Part shown: piece by piece, positions 35,352 through 47,960 of the stretch | Position numbering within the stretch: position 1 is the first letter of the stretch | Layout of the letters: every line of letters begins with the position of its first letter | Source of the DNA: Rhytidiadelphus loreus | Taxonomy: Eukaryota; Streptophyta; Bryopsida; Hypnales; Hylocomiaceae | Assembly: GCA_947034895.1 (NCBI GenBank) | Contig: OX344763.1 | Coordinates: 21,793,001 to 21,857,000 of the forward strand | Direction of reading: 5' to 3' | Length of the DNA stretch: 64,000 nt | Notes under the pieces: generated by a model | The model's database searches: none | What the model was told of the DNA's origin: nothing | The model's input: only the letters and a program-made list of their open reading frames with translations | Translations under genes and position numbers: made by a program

Positions 35352-37985
35352 CCTTCACATATAGAGGCCAAGCCAATTTATTGGAATGAATTTTTTATTC
35401 CAAAAAGACATGATTTGATTGCATTTTTTCATGCACACAATTTGTTCATTTCAATGTTGTTATGTAGGTGCTCGAGGCTTCACGTTTTGAGGTGCTTGGG
35501 GTTCACTTTAGGGTCAAGTAGTCTTAAGAAGTTGTGGTATAGGCAAGAAGCACAAGAGTTTTTCTATAGTGTTTCTTTTTCATTATTAGAACCAAATCAT
35601 TGATGTATTGGTTGTGCTTTGATACTACCTACTACTGTAGCAAATGCTTCAAGAATAAGATATGTAATTCACAAAGTATTGAATCATCTTTGATTTCTAT
35701 AATGTTGAAAATGTATATTCTTTTCAAACTAGTCTACCTTGACTATGTTTTCTTTGTTATGCATCTACCATCTCAATCATAGGACCGCCCATATCATAGA
35801 TTATCAAAGCAATAGCCCATAGAGAGGCACACTTCGTGATGGAAGACGCAAGAGTCTCCGAAGGACCAAAAGGTGCAAGTACTGTACAAAACACTACCAA
35901 GAAATAGACAGTAGTTAGAAAAGATGTTATTAAAAAATCTTAGGTTTCGCCAAAACAATTGGATCTAAGTGTTATCATTTTGTTCGTAGCTTTGACATTG
36001 ACATTGCATACTTAAAAAATAGAAAAATTCCTTGAAACGGAGTACATCAATGGACTCTATTTTATTAAAAGAGGTAGAGCTCTTTTGAGATTCCATTTGC
36101 AAATGGTGCATCGAATTATGGCATCCTTGGTAGTGGTGGTCAACAAATGAATCAAGACTTATCTCAAATGGGATAAACCCACAATAGCTCTAGTGGGGGC
36201 ACAACATTCTTAGCAAAACGTTCCTTAATATTGGTCTATAAACATTCACTAGCATGTTGGTGAACTACATCAAAGACAGAGGCAAAGATTACTTTGAGTG
36301 CATCCACTAGAATATGACCCTTGAATAAACCAAATAAGGCGTTGAAGAGTATGTGAAACATGGTACTCTGTTTGCCAAAAACCGGATCATTTTGACTCAC
36401 AAGAATTTCATTGAAAAAGCTACGACTATTTGTAGATACAAACTGAAAAAACAATTGGGAAGTACACTTCTTGGCACTTTATTATACATACTACAGTTTA
36501 GTGAAATATATCCCTTCGACTTAATGGGACCTTTTACCTCTTTCCCAAGGCGGTATGGAATCACATTAGATGTGATATGAGGCCTCTAAGAGATTGTCTA
36601 GACATGGTTCCCCATGTTGTGAACCATGGTCAGATAGTTAGATTATTTAATTATAAAAAAATTAAAATTAAAATTATATATATATATATATACATATATA
36701 TTTAAAATATTTAAAAAATATTTAAAATATTATTTATTTATGTAGTTCAATGTAGCAATTTCTCTACTATGTTAGACTACTGGTACTGTGATGTTCCTAC
36801 AGTCTATGAATGTCGGGAAACTTGTAGTCTCTTAATGGCCTGAAATATCATATAATGTACAAGGGCCTCAACATTTTGAAAATGTATGATGCAACCTAAC
36901 ACTAAAAACATAGATGAAATGTACGCATACTTCTTTTAATTCACACATTCCATTCTTGGTTGGTATTGTTCTTAGTGATTCTAAACAACATGTTGACAAT
37001 GTCGTCGTACTCAATGATAGTCAAAATGTTGCAGTACCTCTAGTGCAAGTGGCTGACACCATTCCTCATATTGCAATAGATACTATGAATGATGCCATAT
37101 TCATTCCTATAGTGTATGGTAACCATGACAATCTTAATAGTTTTCTACTCTGGTTGTGAACTTGTGAACACAATTCTTGTCTGTTGTGCTATGTCTCAAC
37201 AACTATGAGTTTTTTTCCTACATTTCTTCTGGAACTCATTTGTTGTATTCACAAATTTTTTGGTGGTAATACTTTGGTATGTGAATTGTAAATGTCATGT
37301 TCCAATTCAAATGTTTTAGTTTTCTTGCCACACAAGTGTATTCATATTTGTATTCATATTCATATAGTATGGCTATTTTGGATGTATTCCACAAAGGATT
37401 TAATGAGGATTAATTAGAATGGACTCATGAATGATTAAATTAGGTTTTTTGTTTTGATGTGTCCGGTAGCATTTTAGTATCATTGGCAAACTCTTCAAAA
37501 AGAAAGGTGCACGAACTTCATTTTGTGCTGTTTGGACACACGGTGTGAAAGATATTGAATTTTGAAGTTTTAAAATAAATAAATAAAATATCTTTTATTT
37601 TAGAAAACCATAACTTTCATGTTGCATGTCCAAACGTCACAAACCAAAGTCCTTGCACTTCTTTGTGCATAAAGATTTACATTCATATCAAGAATGCAAA
37701 CTCTCACCCCACAACCAAACCCTTGCACTCCTTTCGTGCATTCAAAGATATTAAATTTCAAGGTTTCTATAAATTAGGAAATTAGAAAATTTCTTTTTAC
37801 TATTATTTTGGTTGTAGCAATAGCAAAGAGAACTCTAGTTTTTGTCATTATAAAATTTCATTGAAATATGTGACCAAAAGAAAACAATTTAATTGAGAAA
37901 ACAAAAAAACTTATCCTACGTGAAAGAAAGATTCAATACTAAGTCATTCTTATCAAAAAGTGATACATGTCGTCTCCTAATTGGC
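35352..37985. other. Intergenic DNA between the eEF1A copies, no gene seen
   Basis: AT-rich sequence with scattered short frames but no recognisable domain. A dinucleotide (AT)n run lies near 36675-36705. The short frame at 36914-37159 looks protein-like but has no identifiable family. Confidence 0.5.
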
Positions 37986-38765
37986 TTCATACTGATGACC
38001 TGGATCTTCCAAAGCCTGACGACGAAATTCAATTGCAGCACTTCCTGCCAAAACTCGCTGACCCTCTAGTACAGTACACCAACAGTATACTTTTCCGTCT
38101 ATGAGAAAAATACCCGTATTTCTACAACCCAATACCGGTAACTTAATCCAAAGTTCACCATAACCTAAGGTAAACCAGCCTATGACAGGCAGAATGACTG
38201 ATTTGGTATGTTGCCATTAGCAAAATAAAATCAGATTTTTTTCTAGCAGAGACAACTTTGAGAAATGAAAGAAGCAATTAAAATTTTATTTTTTGGACAA
38301 AGTAGGAATTTGTTATGAATTTTTTAAGTATTTTTCCAAAACAGTCTGTAGACTATCTGAAATCAATAAAATATGTCTTCATGATGGTCATCTTACCACC
38401 TAATGCAGTCTTCAGATTTCCTAACACAACCACAAGAATTTTTAATGTGGCCATCACACAAAGGAATAAAAAAAAACTCTTTATGATGAGTTTACACTCA
38501 CAATTTTAAGTGTCCTATGACAGTCATTACTAATTCTATCACAATCACCTAATGTACTAATATGGGCCACTAACCAACCTAATTAAATTGTAGAAGCAAA
38601 AATCTGAAATGGACTGTAATGGGGGGGTTATGTAGATGTTAGCATTAGACAATTGGCCTGTTATAGGCTGGTTTACCTTATATACTGTAGGTATTTTGGA
38701 GACACTACTTGTCAGCTCCCACATTTTTCCAGACATTGAATACTTTAAGAGAAGTCATTTGCAAA
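37985..38765 (-). pseudogene. Unidentified coding fragment split by a MITE
   Basis: On the minus strand, 38163 to about 37998 reads open with a protein-like composition, including GCRNTGIFLIDGKVYCW and QRVLAGSAAIEFRRQALEDP. Upstream of the MITE at 38168-38678 the reading (KVFNVWKNVGADK, a stop, then NTYSIGYGELWIKLP across the junction) continues in the same frame if the MITE and one TA are removed. One in-frame TAG and the short length (about 80 codons) mark it as a fragment. The family is not recognised; the DGKVYCW stretch is only loosely kelch-like. Confidence 0.4.
38168..38678. mobile_element. MITE with AGGTAAACCAGCCTATGACAGGC termini, 511 bp
   Basis: The left end AGGTAAACCAGCCTATGACAGG is repeated in inverse at the right end (CCTGTTATAGGCTGGTTTACCT) with one mismatch. 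Both flanks carry TA (38166-38167 and 38679-38680), which suits a Tc1/mariner-type MITE. No coding capacity. Confidence 0.78.
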
Positions 38766-38979
38766 AAAGAGTGACAAGAAATGAATTTTCTGTGATTTTT
38801 TAAAGGTGAAATGTTAAAGTATGAATAGAGGCTTGTTGAAGTACGAACAGACCCATGTTAAAGTGTCCGCTTGCCAAGTGCATTGTCATTATGATAAAAA
38901 GATGGTCAGATTGAGGTAATGAGAGGGCTCCCTACAGTAGGTGGCAAAATTGGGTGGATGGTGGTAATGGACAGTTCTA

Positions 38980-39413
38980 CCTTCGAGAACGCATTGCCAA
39001 TCTGCACGTACGTCAGCCCTTACGTCAAAACTTCCTGCATGGGAACCAAAGAGCGTTCCCCATGCGAGCTTCAAGAAAACCGTAACCGGCACGTCCGTTC
39101 CCACAATCTGGGCAAGGGAACAGCCACCGCGGCACCGCGCAATCATCTGCGGCTAACTACCCACCGGCCACTATGTCAACCATGCCGACCTTTCCAGCTG
39201 CAGCCGCGCCGCGGCCTCAAACCTAGCGGCGGCCGTAATACACGCGATCGACCCTTCGATCCTCTATCGGACGGTCCATGGTCATCGTGCTCACCGAAGA
39301 GAACCCTATATTGCCCCGCCAAGAGACAGCGGGGGCGCGAACCCTAGCCAGTATCATCTCTTCCATTGCGAGAAACACGACTATCGCGGCGTTGCAACTT
39401 TTTCCCTTCTCAG
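38980..39413 (+). promoter_or_regulatory. Promoter and leader exon of eEF1A copy B
   Basis: A GC-rich, CpG-containing stretch unlike the surroundings. TACGTCA, a bZIP-type ACGT core, occurs twice 12 bp apart (39009-39015 and 39021-39027). CTATATT at 39306-39312 is a plausible TATA element. AACCCTA (telo-box-like) occurs at 39302-39308 and 39340-39346. A leader exon from about 39335 to 39413 (ending CTTCTCAG) is inferred. The 142-codon frame running through this stretch is regarded as chance. Confidence 0.5.
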
Positions 39414-39736
39414 GTGTGTGTCCGGCTACACATGAATCCTCCTTCGATGCGTTCTTTCTAGAATTGAGGTCTTCTGAATATTTCGGGACACAGGTGTGTG
39501 GGTTGTGACGTTTTGTTATAAGTTGAAGAGCTCAGTTTGGTGGTTCAAGTTGCAAGAGGCAGAGCACTTCCTGTCCTCTTCGCGATCAGCGGGTTCTCTT
39601 GCTTGCGGGGGTTGGACGTCGTTTCTTGTGGCGAGCTGGTACGAAGAAAGTTTTGTTTGATGAATCTCTAGGGCTGGGAATTTCAATGTAGATTTAGGAA
39701 AATCTTACAGATAGTCTCTTTCTTTGGTACTCGCAG
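39414..39736 (+). other. Probable 5'-UTR intron of eEF1A copy B
   Basis: The acceptor GGTACTCGCAG at 39736 leaves the ten-base leader ATTATCCAAG before the ATG, matching the arrangement in copy A. The donor GTGTGTG at 39414 is the best candidate but is weaker. The intron sequence is unrelated to that of copy A. Confidence 0.5.
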
Positions 39737-39740
39737 ATTA

Positions 39741-41634
39741 TCCAAGATGGGTAAGGAGAAGGTTCATATCAACATCGTGGTCATCGGCCATGTCGACTCC
39801 GGCAAGTCGACGACCACGGGCCATCTTATCTACAAGCTGGGTGGCATCGACAAGCGTGTGATCGAGCGCTTCGAGAAGGAGGCCGCGGAGATGAACAAGC
39901 GTTCTTTCAAGTACGCGTGGGTGTTGGACAAGCTGAAGGCGGAGCGCGAGCGCGGTATCACGATCGATATCGCTTTGTGGAAGTTCGAGACGGTGAAGTA
40001 CTACTGCACCGTGATTGACGCTCCCGGGCATCGCGATTTCATCAAGAACATGATCACGGGTACTTCCCAGGCGGATTGCGCGGTTCTGATCATCGACTCT
40101 ACGACTGGAGGTTTCGAGGCCGGTATTTCCAAGGATGGTCAGACCCGCGAGCACGCTTTGTTGGCTTTCACCCTTGGAGTGAGGCAGATGATCTGCTGCT
40201 GCAACAAGGTGAGCAGTGTGTTTATTTGTCTGTTTTCTTTGAGTTGGTCATGATTTTTTTCAGTGTTAGTAGCGGACTTGTTTGTGGAGTGGGTATGGGC
40301 GAGTGATGTTAATGAGGTGAGCGAGTATTGCAATTGTTGTGTGCCCTGTGTGTTGGTCTTCGTGCGTGGATGTGTGCGGTGTGTGTTGGTATCCTTGGTT
40401 TCTGTTTTGCTGAATTGAGTGCGATGTGTGGCCAATCGCACATGAATTGTTCTGTCTGATTGTGTGATCGTGGGATTTCTGTTGATTTCAGATGGACGCG
40501 ACGACTCCGAAGTACAGCAAGGCTCGTTTCGAGGAGATCACCAAGGAGGTGTCTTCGTACCTGAAGAAGGTGGGTTACAATCCCGACAAGATTCCGTTCG
40601 TTCCGATCTCCGGTTTCGAGGGCGACAACATGATCGAGAGGTCGAGCAACCTGGACTGGTACAAGGGCCCTACTTTGCTTGAGGCTCTTGACAACGTGTC
40701 TGAGCCAAAGCGTCCTTCGGACAAGCCCCTGCGTCTTCCCCTTCAGGATGTTTACAAGATTGGCGGCATTGGCACTGTGCCTGTGGGTCGTGTGGAGACT
40801 GGCGTGATCAAGCCCGGCATGTTGGTGTGCTTCGCGCCCACTGGTCTGACTACTGAGGTGAAGTCCGTGGAGATGCACCACGAGTCTATGTTGGAGGCCC
40901 ACCCCGGCGACAACGTGGGTTTCAACGTGAAGAACGTGGCTGTGAAGGACCTGAAGCGTGGTTACGTGGCTTCGGATTCGAAGAACGACCCTGCGAAGGA
41001 GGCTGCGAACTTCACTGCCCAGGTTATCATCATGAACCACCCTGGTCAGATCGGCAACGGTTACGCTCCGGTGCTGGATTGCCACACTTCTCACATCGCG
41101 GTGAAGTTCGCCGAGATTTTGACGAAGGTTGACCGTCGTTCTGGCAAGGAGTTGGAGAAGGAGCCTAAGTTTTTGAAGAACGGTGACGCTGGTTTCGTGA
41201 AGATGATTCCTACTAAGCCCATGACTGTGGAGACTTTCGCCGAGTACCCTCCTCTGGGTCGTTTCGCTGTTCGCGACATGAGGCAGACTGTGGCTGTGGG
41301 TGTTATCAAGAGTGTGGAGAAGAAGGACGCTACCGGCGCCAAGATCACCAAGGCTGCCGCCAAGAAGAAGTGAATAGTACGGGAGCATTCTCTCGAGACT
41401 CCGTTTTGTGAGTGGGTTGCAGCTTGGAGTTCGTCTCTCGATTCGTTCACTTTATTATGTGTTTGTTCGATTTACCTGCTGCAGGCGCAGCAGCGTCAGA
41501 CTTGGGTGCTTGACCGAAGATGGCAGGGCTTTTGGTAGCCCTGGATGTGAATTTTTGAGTCTCTATAATATTACAGGCGATTTTGCTGAAATCTGGGAGT
41601 TTGGGAAGCGTCGTTGCCTGCGTCCTATCTATTG
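39741..41634 (+). repeat. Inverted repeat arm B (identical to 32607-34500)
   Basis: Partner of the arm at 32607-34500. The 5.2-kb spacer between arms is not palindromic. The first mismatches occur at once on both sides: TA against CG just upstream of the shared TCCAAG, and A against G at 41635. Confidence 0.93.
39747..41373 (+). CDS. eEF1A: Translation elongation factor eEF1A, copy B
   Basis: Second gene for the aminoacyl-tRNA-delivering GTPase of the cytosolic ribosome. Exons are 39747-40208 and 40492-41373, with a 283-bp GT..AG intron (40209-40491). The 447-residue product has all five G-domain motifs (GHVDSGKS at 14-21, DAPGH at 91-95, NKMD at 153-156) and is identical to the product of copy A. 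The start is fixed by the conserved [21 protein letters not shown]-terminus and the AAGATGG context. The coding-region intron and proximal 3' UTR are also identical to copy A, whereas the promoter, leader intron and distal 3' flank are not. Expression of the two copies could therefore differ while the protein stays the same. Confidence 0.98.
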
Positions 41635-43910
41635 ATTGTTCCGTGGTTTTTTTTGTTTGAATGTGGTATCTCACTGATTGGGTTGTGTGGGGGTTTTCTG
41701 GGCACTTAATTGCGTGTGTTTTGTGATGTGGGTGAGGCAGCATGTTCTGTGCGTTTCTTATTGTGGTGTCTGGTTGGGCCTTTTTGCTGTCTGTATCCGG
41801 ATTCATCGAGTTGTGGTAAATTATTTTTTTCAGTCTGGAGAGGTTTTTGTCGTCGTGAGTTTGTTTTGTCAATTTCAATGTTGCTTTTCCATTTGTGAAT
41901 GTGACGTGGGTGTGATGCGAAAAATGTGGTTCAGTCTGGTTTTCTAAATTCTTTGTAATTTGTAGCTGGGAAGGTAGGTGGGAGACTCTAAAAGCGCACA
42001 AGCTGTAAAATCGCATACCTCTTCGAATGTACTCTACGTTCAGCAGTGTACTGTTATGTTATGATGAGCGATTTACTTTTTTTTTTTTACAATGTGCAAT
42101 ATAATTGGTATATTTTGGTAAGGATAATAATCATTGCATCCTTACGCAATCTCAATTAAGAATACAAAATTTCAGTTTTAAAAAGAAACAATACTCCACT
42201 TTAAGTTAACTTCTAAGTGCACTTCCATGGTTTTACATAACATTTTATTGAGAACAATGGTGATAATTTTTTTTAATTTGATTTCATAGATATTTAGAGA
42301 ACGTCCATATGCACCTCTTTTCTTTATCAAAAAAAGTTTCACAATTCTTTTCATAGAGTGATAATGCCTAAAATGTTGTAAAATAGATATCTGCTTCTCA
42401 TAATTAGATTTTTCTATCTGCACCTTGTAGGGTAACTAATTTCATACATTTGAGTATGATGATATAATTTCTTTGCCAAAATCAATTTATAATCTAGATA
42501 TATCCATTTCTTCAAAGTTCGGTTATACAACACTTTTCATTGAACTCTTCATTGATAGTCTTTTTGTTACTTAAGGAGGTGTTTCTAACATGAAAAATGT
42601 ACATATTCGTTCCCTATTGAATTAAAAAAATTCATCACCAATTGTATTCAATAAATATTATGTAAAATCACAAAATTTGAATTAAAAAATTCATCAAAAA
42701 TGGAATTTTACTTTCTTTAAACTAAAATTTTGTATGTTGATTGGGATTGAGTAAGAATTGAGTGATAATTATGCAAGACAATAAAAAACCCAATTTAATT
42801 CTAAATTATGTATAAATCTTTGAAAGGTAGTTTGTAAGCTTTTCAATAATTGACTATACATGTTGTTTTTTTGTAGACTTCAATAATGTACAAACAATGT
42901 ACATTTTAGGAGGTGGGCATTTTTAGAGTCCTATGCCATTTCAACTTCAAAATTTCATACCTAATTCCACAGAGCTTCAAAAAAATATGAAACAATTTGG
43001 ATAATTCCACTTGTATTGGAAGGAAAATTTATTGAAAAATATTTCAAGAAGCCTCAGCTCCCTGAGATTTAGTTTCATCTCTTGAATGGGTGATTTATGG
43101 ACTTCCTACCTTATATCACCTATTCTGAAAATGTTAAGCAATTTAGAATTTCTCTAGTCAATGAATAGAAATAATAGATTGCACTATTTCTTGCTAATTT
43201 TTTTCATCAAGTTTGAAATTAGTAAGAATGAAGGAATTGTAGATTAGAATTTTACTTGTTCTCGATGTATAGGCAAACCCATTTGTGAGAAGTGCAAAAT
43301 TAGGATGTATTATTAAAAACTATCTATAGTATGTGTTGTTTGTCACAATAATGAAGTTATTTGTCACGACATTCTATTTGCCTCATTCATGAAAATATTA
43401 CGTGATATTGTACAAGTGGGGCCATTATGGGAAATATATGATATACATTGGGTTAATTATTATTGTTGATTTAGGAGGTTCATAGAAAAATACACAAAGA
43501 CTTGGAAGGGATAATCCCTAGGAAAAAATAAAGTCTTTTTATCCTAAATTCACTTGTTCAAAGTTATATGTCCCTCTATATTGTGAACAAACTCTCAAAC
43601 CTAGGGGATGATTTATCTCTACATGGGCTACATTTTTAAAGTTTTGTAACCCCTCCACCAAGTTTAAATTTGGTGGGACTGTTACCTTAGTGATTATGAA
43701 AGTTGAACAACCAATAATGATTTTTTCTCTTAGAATATGAAAGCATTAAAACAAAAAGACAACGAGGATTGCTACAGGCATCACTAGCCCAACACCAATC
43801 AAATGAATTAGCCATAATTTCATATTTATATTTGGCAAGCCTTCTAAATTAATGTCTTCCACCCTTATATACCAAATTTGTTTCATAAATGGTAAATTGG
43901 CCAATTACAA
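41635..43910. other. Diverged 3' flank of eEF1A copy B, then empty AT-rich DNA
   Basis: Up to about 41945 there are decayed patches of homology to 32267-32606. Beyond that the DNA is AT-rich without a supportable gene. The frames at 41678-41947 and 42178-42423 have no domain. Confidence 0.55.
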
Positions 43911-43916
43911 TGTATG

Positions 43917-44130
43917 GGGTGTTTTAGAAGGGCTTAGAGCACTTTTTATCCCTTGCATAGTAGAATGGGGTGCTCAAAGAAAATTTGGAGGTGCTTTGAG
44001 CACTTTTTATCCCTAGCACAATAGGATGGGGTGCTTAGAAAAAATTTGGAAGGGCTTGGAGCACTTTTTATCCCTAGCATGATAGGATGGGTATTTAGAG
44101 AAAATTTTGAAGGGCCTAGAGCACTTTGCG
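43917..44130. repeat. Tandem repeat, about 62-bp unit, three to four copies
   Basis: Units share AGAGCACTTTTTATCCC followed by TAGGATGGGGTGCTTAGA. The GCACTTTTTATCCC word recurs near 43939, 43999 and 44063, and the last copy is diverged. Not coding. Confidence 0.8.
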
Positions 44131-47100
44131 TCTACATTAGATGTGATTTCGGTTAAGGGGAGGGCTATTTCAGGCTTGTTTGTCCTTGTTGTTTTCCTTC
44201 GGTAAAAGAATGTCTCATTGTCAGAATTAAATTTTTATTTTTATTTTTTATTTTTTCAAATGAGAAAAAAGTTCGGTTCTTCAATAGTTTCTTTTTGCGT
44301 ATTTAGGTAGATAATTGATTTTGGGGATGTACACATAGTGAAGATGGGATTTTACGTACAGGTAGTGGTGCTTCTGGAGGGGGACACTTTCTCTATTGTA
44401 GGGGATGACCTTCAATGGAGGCAACACACAATTTGGAGTGAAATGTGTTTTGGTACCTGTGATTTGCCAAGCCACAATAATTTTGGTATTTTTTAGTGTG
44501 CTTTTGAAGACATTTATTTTCTTTTTCCAATGTCTAATTTTGAGTTTTTTCTCAAGTTTTCTTGTACTTCTTCTAAGTACTTTTGAATGCACTTCCAATG
44601 ATAGAAATTTTGAATTCAAATTACAAAATAGTGAAAAGTTAGAGTCCATTGTGGATGCTTTAAATTGGTAATATATAGGTGAACACCCTTGGTGAGGTGG
44701 TTCATACATTGAAATAAAGAAGTGAGTAGCATTATTGTACATGGTGAACAAGGGCAATATTCCCTACCAAATAATGAATTAAAGTTGGCAAATGTACTTT
44801 GGTTGATGCACAAAAATTGGAAGACTCATTTTTTCCTTTATAAAATTTAAAAATAATAAAATAATTTCCTAAAAATTAGAACATATGATTTGGAAAATAT
44901 TTCTTGCCAACATTGACCACCAGTTATAGTAGTTGTTTTCATAAACTAGTCTCAAGGAATTTGGCCCAAAGAGTTGTTTTACCAACATTAATCTCTAAAT
45001 ACCTACACAAACATTCTATGGTCACTACACAATTTTAGGGATGCATGGATCATTTTATTGAAGTTTATAATTTTTCTCATGTAGTCAACTAAGTTATCTT
45101 TCCATAGCTAAAAACACTCATGATTTGAACCAAAAATTCTATCTTGGGTGATTTTTAAAATCAAACACTTTAAAGGATGTTTGTTGCAAATTGTCATAGG
45201 AGAGAAACCTAGTCAATATATGAGAGTTCATTCCAAGAAAAAATATTCTATAGGTTGTACAAATAGGCAAAGGCTAGTTGGTTGGAAGCTTAGTCCTTAA
45301 ATGTCCCACCAAACATTTGATAGTTGTAAGTTGCCCCAAATTGGGCATTTCAACTTTATTGGGTGGAATTATAAATAAATAATTTTTTTGAATACTATGT
45401 CAACTTTATTCCAAACTAAAACCATTACAATAAATAGAAATTATAAGGAAAATAGTGCAAAATATTCAATATTTTTCCAATATTAAAATTTTATTTTTAT
45501 AGAATAGTAGTGATGTTTTCATCATCACTCCAAGATTTTTTCTTTTTGCACAAATAAATTGAACATCTATTCTTTGCCATTCTTAAGAAATTTAAATGCT
45601 AAATTTTTTTATTTTATTTTGATGAACTCTTAGATCTATATATTCAATGATGTCTTAATTTATTGATTTTATATTTTTAATTAAAAAATTAAAATTTTAT
45701 ATCATTTTTGTGTTTTCTCTACTACCTTGGATCATTAGCTCTTATCTTGTATTTAGTCCATTGCAACAAGAAAATTCTATTTATAGATTCTAATTGTAGA
45801 AAATATAAGTGCAATTGGTGGTGTTACTCAATGTGTCACACATCCAATGGTGCACTTTGCAATTTATTTTGTACATTACAAGGAAGGTTGGAATACTTAT
45901 ACATTGCTTAGTGAAAAAATTCAAGCAAAGCAAAGTTGACATGAATCAGAAAATCTAACCTTTTTTAAATGCACATTGTAAGCTTTGAATCATAGTTTAT
46001 TTGATAGTTTATTTTTTTTAATTTAGTTAAATTTTAAAGATTAAAAAATCTAGATACAATTCATAATATTAGTTTATATACTCCAAAAATACACCATGTT
46101 GGAGTATATTAGAGAGTAATTTATAACTATGAGACACAAGTCATCCGAAATCTAAGACAATAAATGAAGTTGATTATAGATAGTACTAAACGCATGTACA
46201 ATAGACAAACAAACAATCACCAAAAATACCAAGTCCAAATTTAATAAACGATTTAGATGATAAATATCTATATTAAAGTATTTATTATTTATTATATACT
46301 TTGTATTCTTAGTTTAGCACCAGAGTGGATTATTTAATTTTCTAAAAGAATTATTATTGGTATTACTCAACCTAGTCTATTAAATAATAAGTGATAATTG
46401 CAATTGGAATAGAAAAAATCTTTTAGATTCCCAATGAAGGTTATTGAAATATAATTTATATTATAATGATGAAACATAATAGTATTCTTAAATGCATTGG
46501 GGAACCTTTGCCTAATGTGCATTGCAAAAACCTTTTATTGTTGAAATCTATTGAAGATTGTTAAAACTCTTGAATTGAAGTTTTTCTTTGAATCTCGTAA
46601 TATTGCAAAAGGGACTCCCTTGCCTTCATTTTCAATAGTGATACAAAGGTGTCTTGCTTCTATTAAAAAAACTTGCTAAACAAGATTTGAAATTAGGATT
46701 TCTTTTTGGAAAGAAATTTTCTTCTTTTTTTGAAGGTATATTTGGCCACATATTCTCCTCAAGGACCAACGCCTTTTACTTGTCAAAAAACACTCAAAAC
46801 TAACAATTCTATTGCAAAGTGCTAAACTTTGAAAACTTTGTTATTTTTGGCATATTTAACTATAGGATCTTGCACTAAACTAATAAAAAAATTGTATTGA
46901 AGAAATTTTAGAAATTTTGCTTGGAGAAATTGCAAGATATTTTCTCTTAAAGTGAAGAAAATAATTTTTCTTGTACCTTCTGGGACTAGATTTTTTTACT
47001 TTGAATTTGTTTAACTTAACAATTTTGCACTATAGATTTTGAATTCAAAAAATTTGTATTGAAGAATTGAGTTGAGAGTCTAGAATTAAATAAGAAGGGA

Positions 47101-47344
47101 CTTCGACTGAACCATCCATGAAACATGACCCCGTCTCATCAAAACCTAACTTTCAACCAGGCAAGAATTTTGGCTTTGGCTTCTATAATATAAAACCATC
47201 AAATGTCTATTTGCAGGCTATACAAGTAGTGACATAGTAAAAAAAATGCTATCAAAATAAGTGCAAGGTCACTATATAAATAGTATTGTGAATACAAATA
47301 ACCATATAAGAAGGCACAATAACATATAGATGTATGTGCAATGC
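44131..47344. other. AT-rich intergenic DNA, no gene seen
   Basis: No recognisable gene. The overlapping frames at 44281-44757 and 44405-44671 on opposite strands, and that at 45708-45911, show no domain. Near 46929-46955 there is an inverted copy of the TGCAAGATATTT core of the 10.9-14.5 kb repeat. Confidence 0.55.
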
Positions 47345-47960
47345 TTTGAAAAAGGAGCTTGAATTCCAAAAAATTCAACTTGGGAACTCTAGACTTGAAG
47401 GCTAAACCTCACATGTGCCTATCCCAAAACACAAAACAATCCAATGTAATGTTAGTAAGGATGCACAAGGTCTCTTCAACTAAAGCCAATTGCTATCTAT
47501 GCCACTAGATCTATTAAACCAATAAAGGAAAACATTGACAAATAAAGGTCTCAAATCAATAGGTGAAGCAAAATCAATGAATAGCAGACATCCTAAAACA
47601 TACTACAAGGCTCATAGCCCTTTGCCATTCCCATAACACGTTTGAAGCTCAAGAGTCATAATGCTATCCCATACAATCAATCAAAAGTGAAGTGCCACAA
47701 CCAAAGAAGAAGAACATGGCAAAGGCAAGCCAAGATATGCTCATTCTAATGGAAGAAAAAATTTAAAAGAAACATTAATTAGGTAGTTGTGACCAATTAT
47801 GAGGCCATGGTAGTGGGATTAGGCCAATTATATCACCACCCATAGACCATAGTGGGTGGGAGGGTGGTCTTATGTCCTAGTTAAGCTTATTTCAAAATAT
47901 CCAATCTCCATCGTGTTCAACATTATTTAGTATAATAATGGACCAAGGATTAAGAAACAT
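47345..47960 (+). repeat. Diverged direct repeat, copy 1
   Basis: Aligns in the same orientation with about 48680-49270. Shared words include CCCAAAACACAMAACAATCC, CAATTGCTATCTATG, CATACTA, CCTTTGCCATT and GAAGCTCAAGARTCA. Several small insertions and deletions. Class unknown. Confidence 0.65.

Noticed and set aside
36675..36705. (AT)n run as a possible boundary or origin
   Set aside because: A plain dinucleotide microsatellite in AT-rich DNA with no associated structure.
38919..39508. Two overlapping plus-strand frames (142 and 76 codons) before eEF1A copy B
   Set aside because: They run through the GC-rich promoter and leader exon, have no domain and are best explained by high GC lowering stop frequency.
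44281..44757. 158-codon minus-strand frame
   Set aside because: It overlaps an 88-codon frame on the other strand in AT-rich DNA, with no recognisable domain, no GC rise and no splice or promoter context.
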